The notes: generated from the letters alone by a model not told the origin. A stretch of 64,000 nucleotides of DNA from Lachnospiraceae bacterium (GCA_015057445.1 SVEI01000001.1:1-64000); one strand, 5' to 3'; shown: positions 37,888 to 49,336, counted from the stretch's first letter. Made by a program: numbers and translations.

Positions 37888-38772
37888 ATGAATAGATTAA
37901 ATGAATTAAAATATAGAAATAAAGTAGTAAATAATAGAACTACAAAAATTGATGTTATTGATGTATCTGGTAACGGGGATTTAGTTCCTGTTATTAAATA
38001 TAAGGCTTTTGAAGAGTATCCTAATGTTGTACATGGTTTTTCTACTAGGTTAGGTGGAGTGAGTTCAGAACATTTGTATAGCTTAAATTTGAGCTTTTCA
38101 AGGGGAGATGAATTAGATAATGTTATAACTAATAATCTTAGATTCGCGAAAGCTGTTGGTTACGACTTTGATAATCGAGCATTTTCAGATCAGGTTCACG
38201 ATGTGAAGATTTATGTAGTTACAGAAAAAGATAAAGGAAAAGCTGAAAAGTTAAAAGATATTATTAAGAATATAGATGGTTTAGTTACAAATATTAAAGA
38301 TATACCATTAATAACCTTTTATGCAGATTGTGTTCCATTATATTTTTTTGATAAGATTAATAATGTTGTTGGTCTTGCGCATTCTGGTTGGAAGGGAACT
38401 GTTAATAATATTGCTAAAGAAATGATTAAAACAATGAAAAATACATATGGAACTAATCCGGAAGATGTTATTGTTGCTATAGGTCCTTCTATATGTATGG
38501 ATTGCTACGAGGTATCAGATGATGTGGCAAATCAATTTATCAATAATTATGATAGTTTGGAGATTGAACACATACTTTTAGATAAGGGAAATGGAAAGTA
38601 TCAGTTAAATCTACATGAAGCGTGTAAGTATAATTTGTTAAATTCTGGTGTTTTAGAGAAGAATATATCTATGCCAGATATTTGTACATGCTGTAACCCT
38701 GATATTATGTATTCTCATAGAGCATCTAATGGGCTTAGAGGTAATTTAGCAGCGGTTATTATGATTAAATAA
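37888..38772 (+). CDS. pgeF: Peptidoglycan editing factor PgeF/laccase-domain protein (YlmD family)
   Basis: VHGFSTRLGGVS, DGLVTN, YADCVPLYFFD, AHSGWKGTVNNI, GPSICMDCYEVSDDV. Confidence 0.93.
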   Translation: MNRLNELKYRNKVVNNRTTKIDVIDVSGNGDLVPVIKYKAFEEYPNVVHGFSTRLGGVSSEHLYSLNLSFSRGDELDNVITNNLRFAKAVGYDFDNRAFSDQVHDVKIYVVTEKDKGKAEKLKDIIKNIDGLVTNIKDIPLITFYADCVPLYFFDKINNVVGLAHSGWKGTVNNIAKEMIKTMKNTYGTNPEDVIVAIGPSICMDCYEVSDDVANQFINNYDSLEIEHILLDKGNGKYQLNLHEACKYNLLNSGVLEKNISMPDICTCCNPDIMYSHRASNGLRGNLAAVIMIK

Positions 38773-38805
38773 TTATATTATTTTACAGAAAGGAATAAGT
38801 GCAAT

Positions 38806-40134
38806 ATGAAAAAGCATCTTATTGAAAATGTAATAGTAGATAGTATTGCATGGGAACTTGAGATAGAAGCAGGTGATTATCTTGTTTCTATAAATGATAA
38901 AGAAATAAATGATATCTTTGATTATCATTATCTTTGCGAAGATGAATACCTTGAAATATTAATAGAGAAAAAGAATGGAGAAGAATGGCTTCTAGAGGTT
39001 GAAAAAGATGAAGATGAAGAATTAGGTCTTGTTTTTTCTGATTCTCTTATGGATAAATATAAAAGATGTCACAATAACTGTGTTTTTTGTTTTATTGATC
39101 AAAATCCAGAAGGTATGAGAGATACTATTTATTTCAAAGATGATGATACAAGACTTTCATTTTTGCAAGGAAATTATGTTACATTCACTAATTTACAAGA
39201 TAAAGATATAGATAGAATAATAGAATATAAATTAGCACCAATTAACATTTCTGTTCATACAACCAATGAAGAGTTAAGATGTAAGATGCTTAATAATCGT
39301 TTCGCTGGTAAAGTAAATTCTATTATGAAACGATTATATGATGCTCAGATTCCTATGAATGCACAGATTGTTCTTTGTAAAGGACTTAATGATGGTGAAG
39401 AACTGGAAAAAACATTAACAGATTTATTTCAATATGCCCCTGTTATGCAAAGTTTATCCATAGTACCCGTTGGTCTTACTAAACATAGAGAAGGACTTTA
39501 CCCATTAGAAAGCTTTAATAAGGACGATGCTATAAAGTTAATTAAAACTGTAGAAAAGTATCAAGCTTTAGCATTAGAAAAGGGTGTAAATCATTTTGTA
39601 CATGCCAGTGATGAATGGTATATCAATGCTGGTATTGATTTTCCTGATGAAGACAACTATGATGGATATATTCAATTGGAAAATGGTGTTGGTATGTCTA
39701 GATTATTGTTAAATGAGTTTGATGATGCCATTAATGATTATTTAGAGGAACATGGTGGACCAAATTATATTAATAAAAAGGTAACAACTATTACTGGTGT
39801 TTTGGCCTATGAGACCAAGCTACAGCTTAAAAGTAAGCTAAAAGAATGCGCACCAAATATAGAATTTAATATATATCCTATAGTTAATAAATTTTTTGGT
39901 GAAAAGATTACTGTAACTGGACTTCTTACAGGTCAGGATATTATTAATCAGTTAAAAGATAAGGATTTAGGTGATGTATTACTAATTCCTTGCAATACAC
40001 TCAAAAGTGATGAGGATATTTTCCTTGATGATGTTACATTAGAGGAACTTCAAAATGCTTTACAAGTTAAAGTAGTTGTTGTACAATCTAGCGGTATGGA
40101 TTTATTTAACAGGATTATTGAAACGGAGAGTTAA
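38806..40134 (+). CDS. DUF512 radical-SAM/PDZ-like protein
   Basis: PDZ-like N-terminus, CHNNCVFCFIDQNPEGMRDTIYFKDDDTRLSFLQGNYVTFTN; upstream of der. Confidence 0.9.
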   Translation: MKKHLIENVIVDSIAWELEIEAGDYLVSINDKEINDIFDYHYLCEDEYLEILIEKKNGEEWLLEVEKDEDEELGLVFSDSLMDKYKRCHNNCVFCFIDQNPEGMRDTIYFKDDDTRLSFLQGNYVTFTNLQDKDIDRIIEYKLAPINISVHTTNEELRCKMLNNRFAGKVNSIMKRLYDAQIPMNAQIVLCKGLNDGEELEKTLTDLFQYAPVMQSLSIVPVGLTKHREGLYPLESFNKDDAIKLIKTVEKYQALALEKGVNHFVHASDEWYINAGIDFPDEDNYDGYIQLENGVGMSRLLLNEFDDAINDYLEEHGGPNYINKKVTTITGVLAYETKLQLKSKLKECAPNIEFNIYPIVNKFFGEKITVTGLLTGQDIINQLKDKDLGDVLLIPCNTLKSDEDIFLDDVTLEELQNALQVKVVVVQSSGMDLFNRIIETES

Positions 40135-40137
40135 GAC

Positions 40138-41463
40138 ATGGGAAGACCCGTAGTAGCCATTGTAGGCAGGCCAAATGTTGGTAAATCAACTCTTTTTAAC
40201 ACCCTTGCAGGTGATAAGATATCAATTGTTCAGGATACTCCTGGTGTTACAAGAGATAGAATTTACGCAGACGTTAATTGGTTAAATTACAATTTTACAA
40301 TTGTTGATACAGGTGGAATTGAACCTGAAAGCAACGATATTATTTTAAAGAGTATGAGAGAACAGGCTGAGATAGCTATATCTACGGCTGATGTTATCAT
40401 GTTCATTACTGATGTTAGGCAAGGACTTGTAGATGCTGATGGTAAAGTTGCCGATATGCTTCGTCGATCTGGGAAACCAGTGGTTCTTGTTGTTAATAAG
40501 GTTGATAGCTTTGAGAAGTTTATGCCGGACGTATATGAATTTTATAATCTTGGCATAGGTGATCCTATGCCTGTTTCTGCTGCCTCACAGCTTGGTCTTG
40601 GAGATATGCTTGATGAAGTAGTAAAGTATTTTGATGCTTCCGCAACAGAAGAAATTGAGGATGAGAGACCTAGAGTTGCCATAATTGGTAAACCAAATGC
40701 TGGAAAATCTTCAATAATTAATAAACTTTTAGGTGAAGATAGAGTTATTGTTTCGGATATTGCTGGTACAACAAGAGATGCAATAGATACCACAATTACT
40801 AGAAATGGCACAGAGTATGTATTTATAGATACTGCTGGACTAAGAAAGAAAAATAAAATAAAGGAAGAAATTGAACGTTATAGCATAATTCGTACTGTTT
40901 CAGCTGTAGAAAGATGTAATGTTGCGGTTCTTGTAATTGATGCCACTGAAGGAATTACAGATCAGGATACAAAGATAGCAGGAATTGCTCATGAGCGTGG
41001 TAAGGGTATGATCATTGTTGTAAATAAATGGGATGCTCTTGAAGAGAAGAATGACAAATCTGTTTATAAGTTTACAAATAAGATTAGAGAAGAATTTGCT
41101 TATATGCCTTATGCTGAGATACTTTTTGTATCCGCTAAGACTGGTCAAAGACTTCCAAAATTATTTGAAACCATTGATGCTGTTATAGAGAATCATTCAC
41201 TGCGTATAGCTACAGGTGTATTAAATGAGATAATGGCTGAGGCTGTTGCTTTAAATCAGCCACCTTCTGATAAGGGTAAGAGACTTAGACTATATTATAT
41301 TACCCAGGTTTCTGTAAAACCACCTACATTCGTAATTTTTGTTAACGATAGGGAACTTATGCACTTCTCATATACCAGATATATTGAGAATAAAATTAGA
41401 GAAGCATTTGGTTTTAGAGGAACGCCACTTAAATTTATTATACGCGAGAGGAAAGAAAAATGA
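40138..41463 (+). CDS. der: Ribosome-associated GTPase Der (EngA)
   Basis: Tandem GTPase domains: [12 protein letters not shown]...DTGGIE and [12 protein letters not shown]...DTAGLRKK. Confidence 0.98.
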   Translation: MGRPVVAIVGRPNVGKSTLFNTLAGDKISIVQDTPGVTRDRIYADVNWLNYNFTIVDTGGIEPESNDIILKSMREQAEIAISTADVIMFITDVRQGLVDADGKVADMLRRSGKPVVLVVNKVDSFEKFMPDVYEFYNLGIGDPMPVSAASQLGLGDMLDEVVKYFDASATEEIEDERPRVAIIGKPNAGKSSIINKLLGEDRVIVSDIAGTTRDAIDTTITRNGTEYVFIDTAGLRKKNKIKEEIERYSIIRTVSAVERCNVAVLVIDATEGITDQDTKIAGIAHERGKGMIIVVNKWDALEEKNDKSVYKFTNKIREEFAYMPYAEILFVSAKTGQRLPKLFETIDAVIENHSLRIATGVLNEIMAEAVALNQPPSDKGKRLRLYYITQVSVKPPTFVIFVNDRELMHFSYTRYIENKIREAFGFRGTPLKFIIRERKEK

Positions 41464-42134
41464 TAATATATAGATTACTTTGTTTACTTGGTGGATACTG
41501 TTTTGGTATGATTCAGACTTCTTATATTTACGGAAGAATGAATGGTATTGACATTAGAGAACATGGTAGTGGAAATGCTGGAACTACAAATGCACTTAGA
41601 GTTCTCGGTAAGAAAGCAGGTATTATAGTATTCTTTGGCGATTTACTAAAAGGTTTTTTTGCAGCCCTTGTAGCTAGACTAATTTTTAACCAAATATGTC
41701 CGGATGATGTATACCTATATATAGCTTATGCAGGCTTTGGAACAATTTTAGGACATAATTTCCCATTTTATCTTAAGTTTAGAGGTGGAAAGGGTATAGC
41801 TGCTACAGGCGGTGTAATCTGTGGTTTCTTAGACCCAATCTTGGTGTTAAGTGCAGCAGTTGTATTTTTTGGATTATGTATTATTACAAAATATGTTTCT
41901 GTAGCTTCTATATGCTTAGTTATTAGTTTCTTTATAGAATATACATTATCAGCTATAAACGAAAGATATTCTTTCGATTTAAGTAATCCTGATTCAAAAG
42001 CGGCTATGATAGAAAGCATTATAATAGTTGGTATAATGACAATTATGGCTATTTATCGTCATAAAGATAATATTAAGAGACTTATTAAGCATGAAGAAAA
42101 TAAACTTTTTTCCGGCAAGAAAAAAGAAGCATAA
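41460..42134 (+). CDS. plsY: Glycerol-3-phosphate acyltransferase PlsY
   Basis: [45 protein letters not shown]. Confidence 0.96.
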   Translation: MIIYRLLCLLGGYCFGMIQTSYIYGRMNGIDIREHGSGNAGTTNALRVLGKKAGIIVFFGDLLKGFFAALVARLIFNQICPDDVYLYIAYAGFGTILGHNFPFYLKFRGGKGIAATGGVICGFLDPILVLSAAVVFFGLCIITKYVSVASICLVISFFIEYTLSAINERYSFDLSNPDSKAAMIESIIIVGIMTIMAIYRHKDNIKRLIKHEENKLFSGKKKEA

Positions 42135-42149
42135 ATAGGAGGTTTTTGT

Positions 42150-43157
42150 ATGAATATAGGTGTTCTTGGAGCTGGTAGCTGGGGAATAGCCCTTACAAAG
42201 CTTTTAAGTGGTAATGGACATATGGTTACAGTTTGGTCCATAGATAAAGAAGAGATAGCTATGTTAAATGAACATAGAGAGCATTTGTCAAAGCTTCCAG
42301 GTGTAAAAATCGGAGATAATGTTTCATTTACAACGGATGTAAGGGAGGCTTGTGATGATAAACAGATGTTGGTTATGGTTGTCCCATCACCATTTATAAG
42401 AAGTACAGCTAAAACAATCGCTCCTTATGTTACAAAGGAACAAATAATTGTTAATGTATCTAAAGGAATAGAAGAAAGTACCCTTATGACTTTAACTGAA
42501 GTTATATGTGATGAGATAAAAGATGCAAATGTAGCTGTTCTTTCTGGTCCTAGTCATGCAGAGGAGGTTGGTAAAGGAATGCCAACCACAGTGGTTGCTG
42601 GAGCTTCTACAAAAGAGATTGCTGAACTTGTACAGGATACATTTATGAGTGATTATTTTAGAGTATACACAAGCCCAGATGTTACTGGAATTGAGCTTGG
42701 TGGAGCTTTAAAAAATGTTATAGCACTTGCTGCAGGTATTGCTGATGGTCTTGGTTGTGGAGACAATGCAAAAGCTGCTATTATAACAAGAGGAATAGCT
42801 GAAATTTCCCGACTTGGATGCGCTTTAGGGGGTAGTGAATCTACTTTTTCCGGACTTTCTGGAATAGGAGATTTAATTGTTACCTGTGCATCAAAACATA
42901 GTCGAAATAGAAATGCAGGTTTCCTTATGGGACAAGGTAAAACCTACAAAGAAGCTTTAGAAGAAGTAAAGATGGTTGTTGAAGGAGTTTATTCAGCTAA
43001 AGCCGCTTTAAAACTTAGTCAAAAGCTTAATATTGAGATGCCTATTGTTGAAATGGTTAATAAAATTCTTTTTGAGGATTTACCTGCTGAGGAAGCAATG
43101 GTAATACTGTTAACAAGAATGAAAACATCCGAAGATAAGGATTTGATTTGGAAATAA
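42150..43157 (+). CDS. gpsA: Glycerol-3-phosphate dehydrogenase [NAD(P)+]
   Basis: GVLGAGSWGIALTKLLSGNGH, LSGPSHAEEVGKGMPTTVV, ELGGALKNVIALAAGI. Confidence 0.97.
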   Translation: MNIGVLGAGSWGIALTKLLSGNGHMVTVWSIDKEEIAMLNEHREHLSKLPGVKIGDNVSFTTDVREACDDKQMLVMVVPSPFIRSTAKTIAPYVTKEQIIVNVSKGIEESTLMTLTEVICDEIKDANVAVLSGPSHAEEVGKGMPTTVVAGASTKEIAELVQDTFMSDYFRVYTSPDVTGIELGGALKNVIALAAGIADGLGCGDNAKAAIITRGIAEISRLGCALGGSESTFSGLSGIGDLIVTCASKHSRNRNAGFLMGQGKTYKEALEEVKMVVEGVYSAKAALKLSQKLNIEMPIVEMVNKILFEDLPAEEAMVILLTRMKTSEDKDLIWK

Positions 43158-43212
43158 TAATATAAAAACATGTTATACCTTCATGCTTTTCTACATATAT
43201 TTATTGTAAGTG

Positions 43213-43236
43213 AATATGCTGGATATAGAGCATATT
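43213..43236. repeat. Inverted repeat upstream of spoIVA
   Basis: AATATGCT-ggatatag-AGCATATT, perfect 8-bp arms. Confidence 0.55.
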
Positions 43237-43268
43237 AATACATAAATACATAGCATGGAGGTATTTTT

Positions 43269-44729
43269 ATGGACATTTATAATGATATTAAAGTTAGAAC
43301 TAATGGAGAAATATATATTGGGGTAGTAGGACCAGTAAGAACGGGTAAATCAACATTTATAAAACGATTTATGGAACTTATGGTTTTGCCTAATATTAAT
43401 GATGAATACATAAAACAAAGAACAATAGATGAATTACCACAGTCATCAGGTGGAAAAACTGTTATGACTACAGAGCCCAAATTTATCCCCAAGGATTCAA
43501 TAGAAACATTTATATCCGATAATGTAAAATGTAAATTAAGGCTTATCGATTGTGTTGGGTATATGGCAAAGGGTGCGGAAGGTCATATGGAGGATGGAAA
43601 GGAACGTTTAGTAAAAACACCTTGGTACGATTATGAGGTTCCATTTACAAAGGCCGCAGAAATTGGTACGAAGAAAGTTATATTTGAACATTCAACTGTA
43701 GGTATAGTGATAACATCAGATGGTAGTGTTACAGATATTGAAAGAAGTGGTTACATAGAAGCTGAAAATCGTGCAATTTCAGAGCTTAAAGGTTTAGGTA
43801 AACCATTTGTTGTGCTACTAAATACAAAAACACCTAGTTCTCAAGGTGTAATTAAAATGGCTAAAGATATGAGCGAACATTATGGTGTATCTGTTATTCC
43901 TTTAAATTGTAATGAGTTGTCTAAGAACAATATTTATTCTATTTTTGAACAGTTATTGCTGGATTTCCCTATTAATTCATTGAATTTTAATATTCCTAAG
44001 TGGGTTGAAGCGGTTGATTCAGATAATGAAATAAAAAACTATCTAGTTGAACTTTCGAAAAGTATATTTAAAGATGTAAATCATATGAGGGATGTATATA
44101 AAATTACTAGTGATTCAGATGAATATATAGAGTCAATCTCAGTTAATAAAGTAAACCTTGCTGATGGAGAAATTAATATAAATATTAAGTTATTTGATAA
44201 ATATTATTATGATATGTTATCAAAGTTGTTTGGAACAAATATTAATAATGAATATGAGTTTATTAAAGAAGTTTATGATTTGGCAGATACTAAGAATAAA
44301 TGTAGGAAAGTAAGTCAAGCACTACTTCAGTCTACAAAAACAGGATATGGTTCTGTCACTCCTGAGAAAGCAGAAATTCGTTTAGATCCACCAGAATTAA
44401 TAAAGTCAGGAAATAAGTATGGTGTAAAATTAAAAGCAAGTGCACCTTCTATTCATTTAATTAAAGCTAATATTACAACAGAAATAGCTCCTATTGTAGG
44501 AAGTGAAGAACAAGCAAAAGATCTTATTTCTTATATAAAAAAAGATGGTATGGAAAGAGATGATATTTGGAGTGTTAGTATATTTGGAAAAACAATTAGA
44601 CAGTTAATTGAAGAAGGATTAGAGAGCAAGATTAATAAAATCAACCAAGAAAGTCAACAAAAGCTTCAAGATACAATGGAGAAAATAGTAAATGATTCAA
44701 ACGGTGGAATGGTTTGCATTATAATTTAA
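43269..44729 (+). CDS. spoIVA: Stage IV sporulation protein A
   Basis: YIGVVGPVRTGKSTFIKRFMELMVLPNI, TTEPKFIP, LRLIDCVGYMAKGAEGHMEDGKERLVKTPW. Confidence 0.98.
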   Translation: MDIYNDIKVRTNGEIYIGVVGPVRTGKSTFIKRFMELMVLPNINDEYIKQRTIDELPQSSGGKTVMTTEPKFIPKDSIETFISDNVKCKLRLIDCVGYMAKGAEGHMEDGKERLVKTPWYDYEVPFTKAAEIGTKKVIFEHSTVGIVITSDGSVTDIERSGYIEAENRAISELKGLGKPFVVLLNTKTPSSQGVIKMAKDMSEHYGVSVIPLNCNELSKNNIYSIFEQLLLDFPINSLNFNIPKWVEAVDSDNEIKNYLVELSKSIFKDVNHMRDVYKITSDSDEYIESISVNKVNLADGEININIKLFDKYYYDMLSKLFGTNINNEYEFIKEVYDLADTKNKCRKVSQALLQSTKTGYGSVTPEKAEIRLDPPELIKSGNKYGVKLKASAPSIHLIKANITTEIAPIVGSEEQAKDLISYIKKDGMERDDIWSVSIFGKTIRQLIEEGLESKINKINQESQQKLQDTMEKIVNDSNGGMVCIII

Positions 44730-44775
44730 CCTGTGTTAAAATGATTTTCGGAAATTTAACATAAAGGATATTTGT

Positions 44776-45531
44776 ATGCAAGATAAATTAGAGTTTAAAA
44801 TCAATGAGTTTCAAGGTCCGCTTGATCTTTTGCTACATTTGATTGAAAAAAATAAATTTAATATATTTGATATTCCTATAGTTGAAATTACAGAGCAATA
44901 TTTAGAGTATGTAAATGCTATGCAAGAGTCTAATCTTGATATAATGAGTGAATTCTTAGTTATGGCAGCTACTTTAATAAGTATTAAAGCAAAGATGCTC
45001 CTTCCTAAAGAAGAGGAAGAGGAAGAAGAGGAAGAAGATCCAAGAGCAGAACTTGTGAGAAGACTTCTTGAGTATAAGATGTATAAATATGCCTCTTACG
45101 AACTTAAGGATATGGAGATGGATGCTGTAAGAGCATATTATAAAGGTGCTTCAATACCTGATGAAGTAAAGCAATATAAGGAAGAAATAGATCCTGCAGA
45201 AGTTGTTGGAGATACGACTTTAGCAATGTTAAATGAAATCTTTAATCAAGTTATGAAACGTACCGTTGATAGAGTAGATCCTATTAGAAGTAAGTTTGGT
45301 ACCATAGAGAAGGAAGAAGTTCGTATAGAGGATAAAATGGATGAAATACGAACAAGTGTTAAAGGTTTAAAAGGTATTAATTTTAAAACTTTACTAGAGA
45401 TGCAAGCATCTAAGATTAATATTATCGTTACTTTTTTAGCTGTACTTGAGCTAATGAAGGTGGGAGATATTGTAATTAGACAGGATGAATTATTTGGAGA
45501 TATTATAATCGACTCTTTAGAGTTGGATTAG
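44776..45531 (+). CDS. scpA: Segregation and condensation protein A
   Basis: FKINEFQGPLDLLLHLIEKNKFNIFDIPI, EFLVMAATLISIKAKMLLP. Confidence 0.96.
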   Translation: MQDKLEFKINEFQGPLDLLLHLIEKNKFNIFDIPIVEITEQYLEYVNAMQESNLDIMSEFLVMAATLISIKAKMLLPKEEEEEEEEEDPRAELVRRLLEYKMYKYASYELKDMEMDAVRAYYKGASIPDEVKQYKEEIDPAEVVGDTTLAMLNEIFNQVMKRTVDRVDPIRSKFGTIEKEEVRIEDKMDEIRTSVKGLKGINFKTLLEMQASKINIIVTFLAVLELMKVGDIVIRQDELFGDIIIDSLELD

Positions 45532-45541
45532 TGGAGGAAGT

Positions 45542-46117
45542 ATGGAAGATAGTATAGTTAAGAATCAAGCAGCCATTGAAGCGATACTTTTTTCAATGGG
45601 AGATGCAGTTTCTGTAAAAGATCTTGCAAAAGTACTTGAATTGGATGAAAAAGACATAGTCAAATTAATTACAGATATGATGGATAAATACGAAAACGAT
45701 GAGAGGGGTATTCGTATTGTTAAGCTGGAAGATTCATATCAGCTTTGTACCAAAAATGAATATTATGATATTTTAAGTCAGCTTGTAAATATGCCTAAGA
45801 AACATAATCTGACAGATTCTCTTATGGAAACTTTATCTATTATAGCTTATAAACAACCAGTTACAAGACAGGAGATAGAAGCTATAAGAGGAGTGTCTTG
45901 TGTTCATGCAATAAATAAGCTTGTTGAATATAAGTTAGTTGCCGAGGTTGGTAGATTGGATGCTATTGGTAGACCTATTTTATTTGGAACAACAGAAGAT
46001 TTCTTGAGAAGTTTTGGTGTTACGTCTATGGATGAGCTACCAATAATAACTCCTGACAAAATTGAAGATTTTAAACAAGAAGCTATGGAAGAAGCCCAAT
46101 TAAAAATAGAGGTGTAA
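45542..46117 (+). CDS. scpB: Segregation and condensation protein B
   Basis: AAIEAILFSMGDAVSVKDLAKVL, ETLSIIAYKQPVTRQEIEAIRGV, GRPILFGTTEDFLRSFG. Confidence 0.96.
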   Translation: MEDSIVKNQAAIEAILFSMGDAVSVKDLAKVLELDEKDIVKLITDMMDKYENDERGIRIVKLEDSYQLCTKNEYYDILSQLVNMPKKHNLTDSLMETLSIIAYKQPVTRQEIEAIRGVSCVHAINKLVEYKLVAEVGRLDAIGRPILFGTTEDFLRSFGVTSMDELPIITPDKIEDFKQEAMEEAQLKIEV

Positions 46118-46132
46118 ATCACCTCTATTTTT
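46102..46132. terminator. Bidirectional terminator between convergent scpB and HD-GYP genes
   Basis: AAAAATAGAGGTG-taaat-CACCTCTATTTTT perfect 13-bp stem; scpB stop codon lies in the loop. Confidence 0.88.
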
Positions 46133-47214
46133 TATAGTATACTTTCAATGGATACATTATAATTTTTTGATAAGTCAATGAAATTATCTTTTGTTTTAAC
46201 CAGTGGTTTTGATAAACTCACTTTATTAATGTAAACAATGTCGCCTTCTTCACCATTGCTTAATTTTACTTTACAGTTCATATAACTATTTACAACATTC
46301 TCCAAAAATGTAAGCAAAAATTTTGGATTATATTTACGAAGACCGTTTTCTTCAAAGTTATTTATAACTGTAAATGGACTAAGTGCGCCACGATAAACTC
46401 TTTTTGATGTCATAGCTTCGTATATATCTGCAATAGTAACAATTTGTGCAGCCCAGTCAATTTGATTGTCAGTAAGACCAAGAGGATAACCTGTACCATC
46501 ACATTTTTCATGATGCATAAGAGCAGCATACTGAACATGAATATCTGCATTTTTCTTCTTTAATAAATCATATCCTAGCTTAGAATGAGTTTTAATTATT
46601 TTATATTCTTCGTCAGTTAATTTACCAGGCTTTTTTATAATGTCTTCTGGTATAAGGAGTTTTCCTATATCATGAAATAGGCCACATGTAGTTACTATTT
46701 CAATATCCTCATCTGATAAATTAAGCCACTTACCAAAAATATTACATATAAGAGAAACATTTAGTGAATGATTAAATGTTGAATCATCATAATCTTTCAT
46801 AGTTGATAGCATGGTAAATATGCTTAGAGGAGAATCGGTTGATTTAATGATATTTAAGGTTGAATTAAGCATAGTATCAATTTCGATAGATGCATTTTTA
46901 TGTACTATATCATTTAAGTGATCACTTATATCCTGAACGTTTTTTTCGTATCTTCTCTTGAACTTTTTATATTCAGGTTTAGATTTTACAGTTTCTTCGT
47001 CTATTGCAAAATTCTGAAATGAAATATCATCTGATTTTAGTTCTACAGCTTCATCTTCAATTTCAACAAATAAAACATCGTTGCTTACAAGTTTTGATAT
47101 AATACTTTTGGTGATTACGGTATTTTTAGGCAAAATCAACTTACCCTTAGTTGAATAGGTATCAGTAAGGGTAATCATGCCTTCTTTTAATTCTGATGTA
47201 AATTTTGAACCCAT
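46132..47214 (-). CDS. HD-GYP domain phosphodiesterase-like protein
   Basis: CGLFHDIGKLLIPEDIIKKPGKLTDEEYKIIKTH, HHEKCDGTGYPLGL, IADIYEAMTSKRVYR. Confidence 0.93.
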   Translation of the reverse strand: MGSKFTSELKEGMITLTDTYSTKGKLILPKNTVITKSIISKLVSNDVLFVEIEDEAVELKSDDISFQNFAIDEETVKSKPEYKKFKRRYEKNVQDISDHLNDIVHKNASIEIDTMLNSTLNIIKSTDSPLSIFTMLSTMKDYDDSTFNHSLNVSLICNIFGKWLNLSDEDIEIVTTCGLFHDIGKLLIPEDIIKKPGKLTDEEYKIIKTHSKLGYDLLKKKNADIHVQYAALMHHEKCDGTGYPLGLTDNQIDWAAQIVTIADIYEAMTSKRVYRGALSPFTVINNFEENGLRKYNPKFLLTFLENVVNSYMNCKVKLSNGEEGDIVYINKVSLSKPLVKTKDNFIDLSKNYNVSIESIL

Positions 47215-47339
47215 ATATTTTTTCCTTTGATTTTATACAAGTATTATACATAAAAATGCATTGATTTTCAATTATAAATGTATATTAAAAGAAGACAACT
47301 AATATAATGTAATAATGAATATAATTTTGAGATGGTATT

Positions 47340-48518
47340 ATGAAAATTAATAAATTTTTTGTTTGTTTATTGACAGTTATATTGATATTTTCAAATTATA
47401 ATATAATTTGTTATGGTCAAAATAATAATTCCCAGGTTAATAATCTTTATTCTCTTTCTGCTGCGTTAATTGATGGTGATTCAGGTAGGGTATTATATGA
47501 AAAAAATGGTTATGAACAAAGACCAATGGCAAGTACTACAAAAATAATGACATTAATAATTGCATTAGAGTATGGAAATTCAAAGGATATTATATCAGTA
47601 AGCTCTTATGCTTCAAAAATGCCGGATGTTCAACTTGGAATTAATGAAGGGGAGCAATACAAATTAGATGATTTGTACTATTCCTTAATGTTAGAAAGTC
47701 ATAATGATGTTGCAGTTGCAATCGCAGAACATATTGGTGGAAGTGTTGGTGGTTTTGCTTTAATGATGAATAAAAAAGCAGCTGAATTAGGATTAAACAG
47801 TACATATTTTATTACACCGAACGGATTAGATGATATAGATAACAAAGGGGTGCATTCAACAACAGCAATAGATCTTGCAAAATTAATGAAGTATTGTGTT
47901 ATGGAGTCTCCAAAAAGAGAAGAATTTGTTGCGATATGTCAGACTAGAGATTACTCATTCTGTAATTATGATAAAAGTAGAAGCTTTAATGTATATAATA
48001 AAAATGCATTTTTAGATATGGTGGATGGCGTTGTTGCAGGGAAAACAGGATTTACAGCTGATGCAGGTTATTGTTATGTTGTAGCTGTAACAAGAGATGA
48101 TAAAACATTTATAGTAGCTTTATTGGGTTGTGGTTGGCCTAATAATAAGAATTACAAATGGGAAGATACTAGGAAACTAATTGAATATGGATTTGATAAT
48201 TACTATTATTCTCAAATTACTGATATAGGTACTCCCATGAAAACCGTTGATGTTATAAACGGAACACCTAAAGACTATGTTAATACCTATATTAACGACT
48301 ACGTAAATATATTAATTTCAAAACAAGATAATATAAAATTAGAATATAACTTACCATATAAAATAAAACCACCGATTAGTCAAGGTGATATTATAGGTAG
48401 CATTAATGTAATAGTAAATGATGAAATTATAAGAACTATTAATGTTTATTCTTCCGATACGTCATATGTAAAAGATTATAGGTATTATCTTAATTTACTG
48501 GTAGATGTTATTTTTTAG
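47340..48518 (+). CDS. D-alanyl-D-alanine carboxypeptidase (DacF-like), copy 1
   Basis: PBP5 family: RPMASTTKIMT (SxxK), SHNDVAVAIAEHIGG, KTGFTADAGYC. Confidence 0.93.
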   Translation: MKINKFFVCLLTVILIFSNYNIICYGQNNNSQVNNLYSLSAALIDGDSGRVLYEKNGYEQRPMASTTKIMTLIIALEYGNSKDIISVSSYASKMPDVQLGINEGEQYKLDDLYYSLMLESHNDVAVAIAEHIGGSVGGFALMMNKKAAELGLNSTYFITPNGLDDIDNKGVHSTTAIDLAKLMKYCVMESPKREEFVAICQTRDYSFCNYDKSRSFNVYNKNAFLDMVDGVVAGKTGFTADAGYCYVVAVTRDDKTFIVALLGCGWPNNKNYKWEDTRKLIEYGFDNYYYSQITDIGTPMKTVDVINGTPKDYVNTYINDYVNILISKQDNIKLEYNLPYKIKPPISQGDIIGSINVIVNDEIIRTINVYSSDTSYVKDYRYYLNLLVDVIF

Positions 48519-48571
48519 TTACACTTTATTTTTTTATGCATATTATAATATATAAATAGGGGGTAAAGAAT

Positions 48572-49336
48572 TTGAATTTTGCAGTAATAGGAAATGATGC
48601 AAGAATGGATTATGTGGCTGAACAATTATATTTTTTAGGTTGTCAGGTTACAAGAAATCTAAATAATTTAAGTTACAAAAGTAATATTATTGTTCCACCA
48701 CCAGTAAATGATGAATTATGGAACGATTTAGAGCCTTATGCTGATAAAATAAGTATAATATATGGTGGTTCTATATCTGAAAAATTTAAAGAAAAAAATA
48801 TAGATGTTCCAATCTTTGATTATCTTAGTTGGCATAATGTAATTAGTGAAAATGCTAATTTGACTGCTAAAGGGATAATTAAAGAAGCAATTTCAATGGG
48901 AGCATATTTAAAAGATAGTAAAATCATCATTACTGGCTTTGGTTATTGTGGAAAAGCTTTAGCATGTGAGTTAAATTATTATGATACTGAAATTACAATT
49001 GCTGTAAGAAATAATATAATAAAAAATGAAATATTGAATTTGGGATATTCATATATTGATTTAAACTCCTTGAGTGATAATAATTTAAAACAATATAATT
49101 ATATTTTTAATACAGTTCCAGCTTTGGTTATAAATAAGGATGTAATTGATTGCTTAGATGATGATATAATGATTTTTGATATAGCATCTAAACCTGGCGG
49201 AGTTGATTTTGAATATTGTAATACTAAATCCATTACTTCAGTTTTAAGTTTAGGTATTCCTGGTAAGAAATATCCTAAAGAAGCTGGATATCTTATAGCA
49301 AATGCATGTTTCCAACATTGTAAAAATCTAAGCTAA
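48572..49336 (+). CDS. dpaA: Dipicolinate synthase subunit A (TTG start)
   Basis: FAVIGNDARMDYVAEQLYFLGCQV, IITGFGYCGKALACEL, DIASKPGGVDF; adjacent to dpaB. Confidence 0.93.
   Translation: MNFAVIGNDARMDYVAEQLYFLGCQVTRNLNNLSYKSNIIVPPPVNDELWNDLEPYADKISIIYGGSISEKFKEKNIDVPIFDYLSWHNVISENANLTAKGIIKEAISMGAYLKDSKIIITGFGYCGKALACELNYYDTEITIAVRNNIIKNEILNLGYSYIDLNSLSDNNLKQYNYIFNTVPALVINKDVIDCLDDDIMIFDIASKPGGVDFEYCNTKSITSVLSLGIPGKKYPKEAGYLIANACFQHCKNLS

Noticed and set aside
44725-44760. TTTAACctgtGTTAAA inverted repeat with an extra TTTAAC copy between spoIVA and scpA
   Set aside because: Short AT-rich words that can occur by chance; not enough to call an operator.
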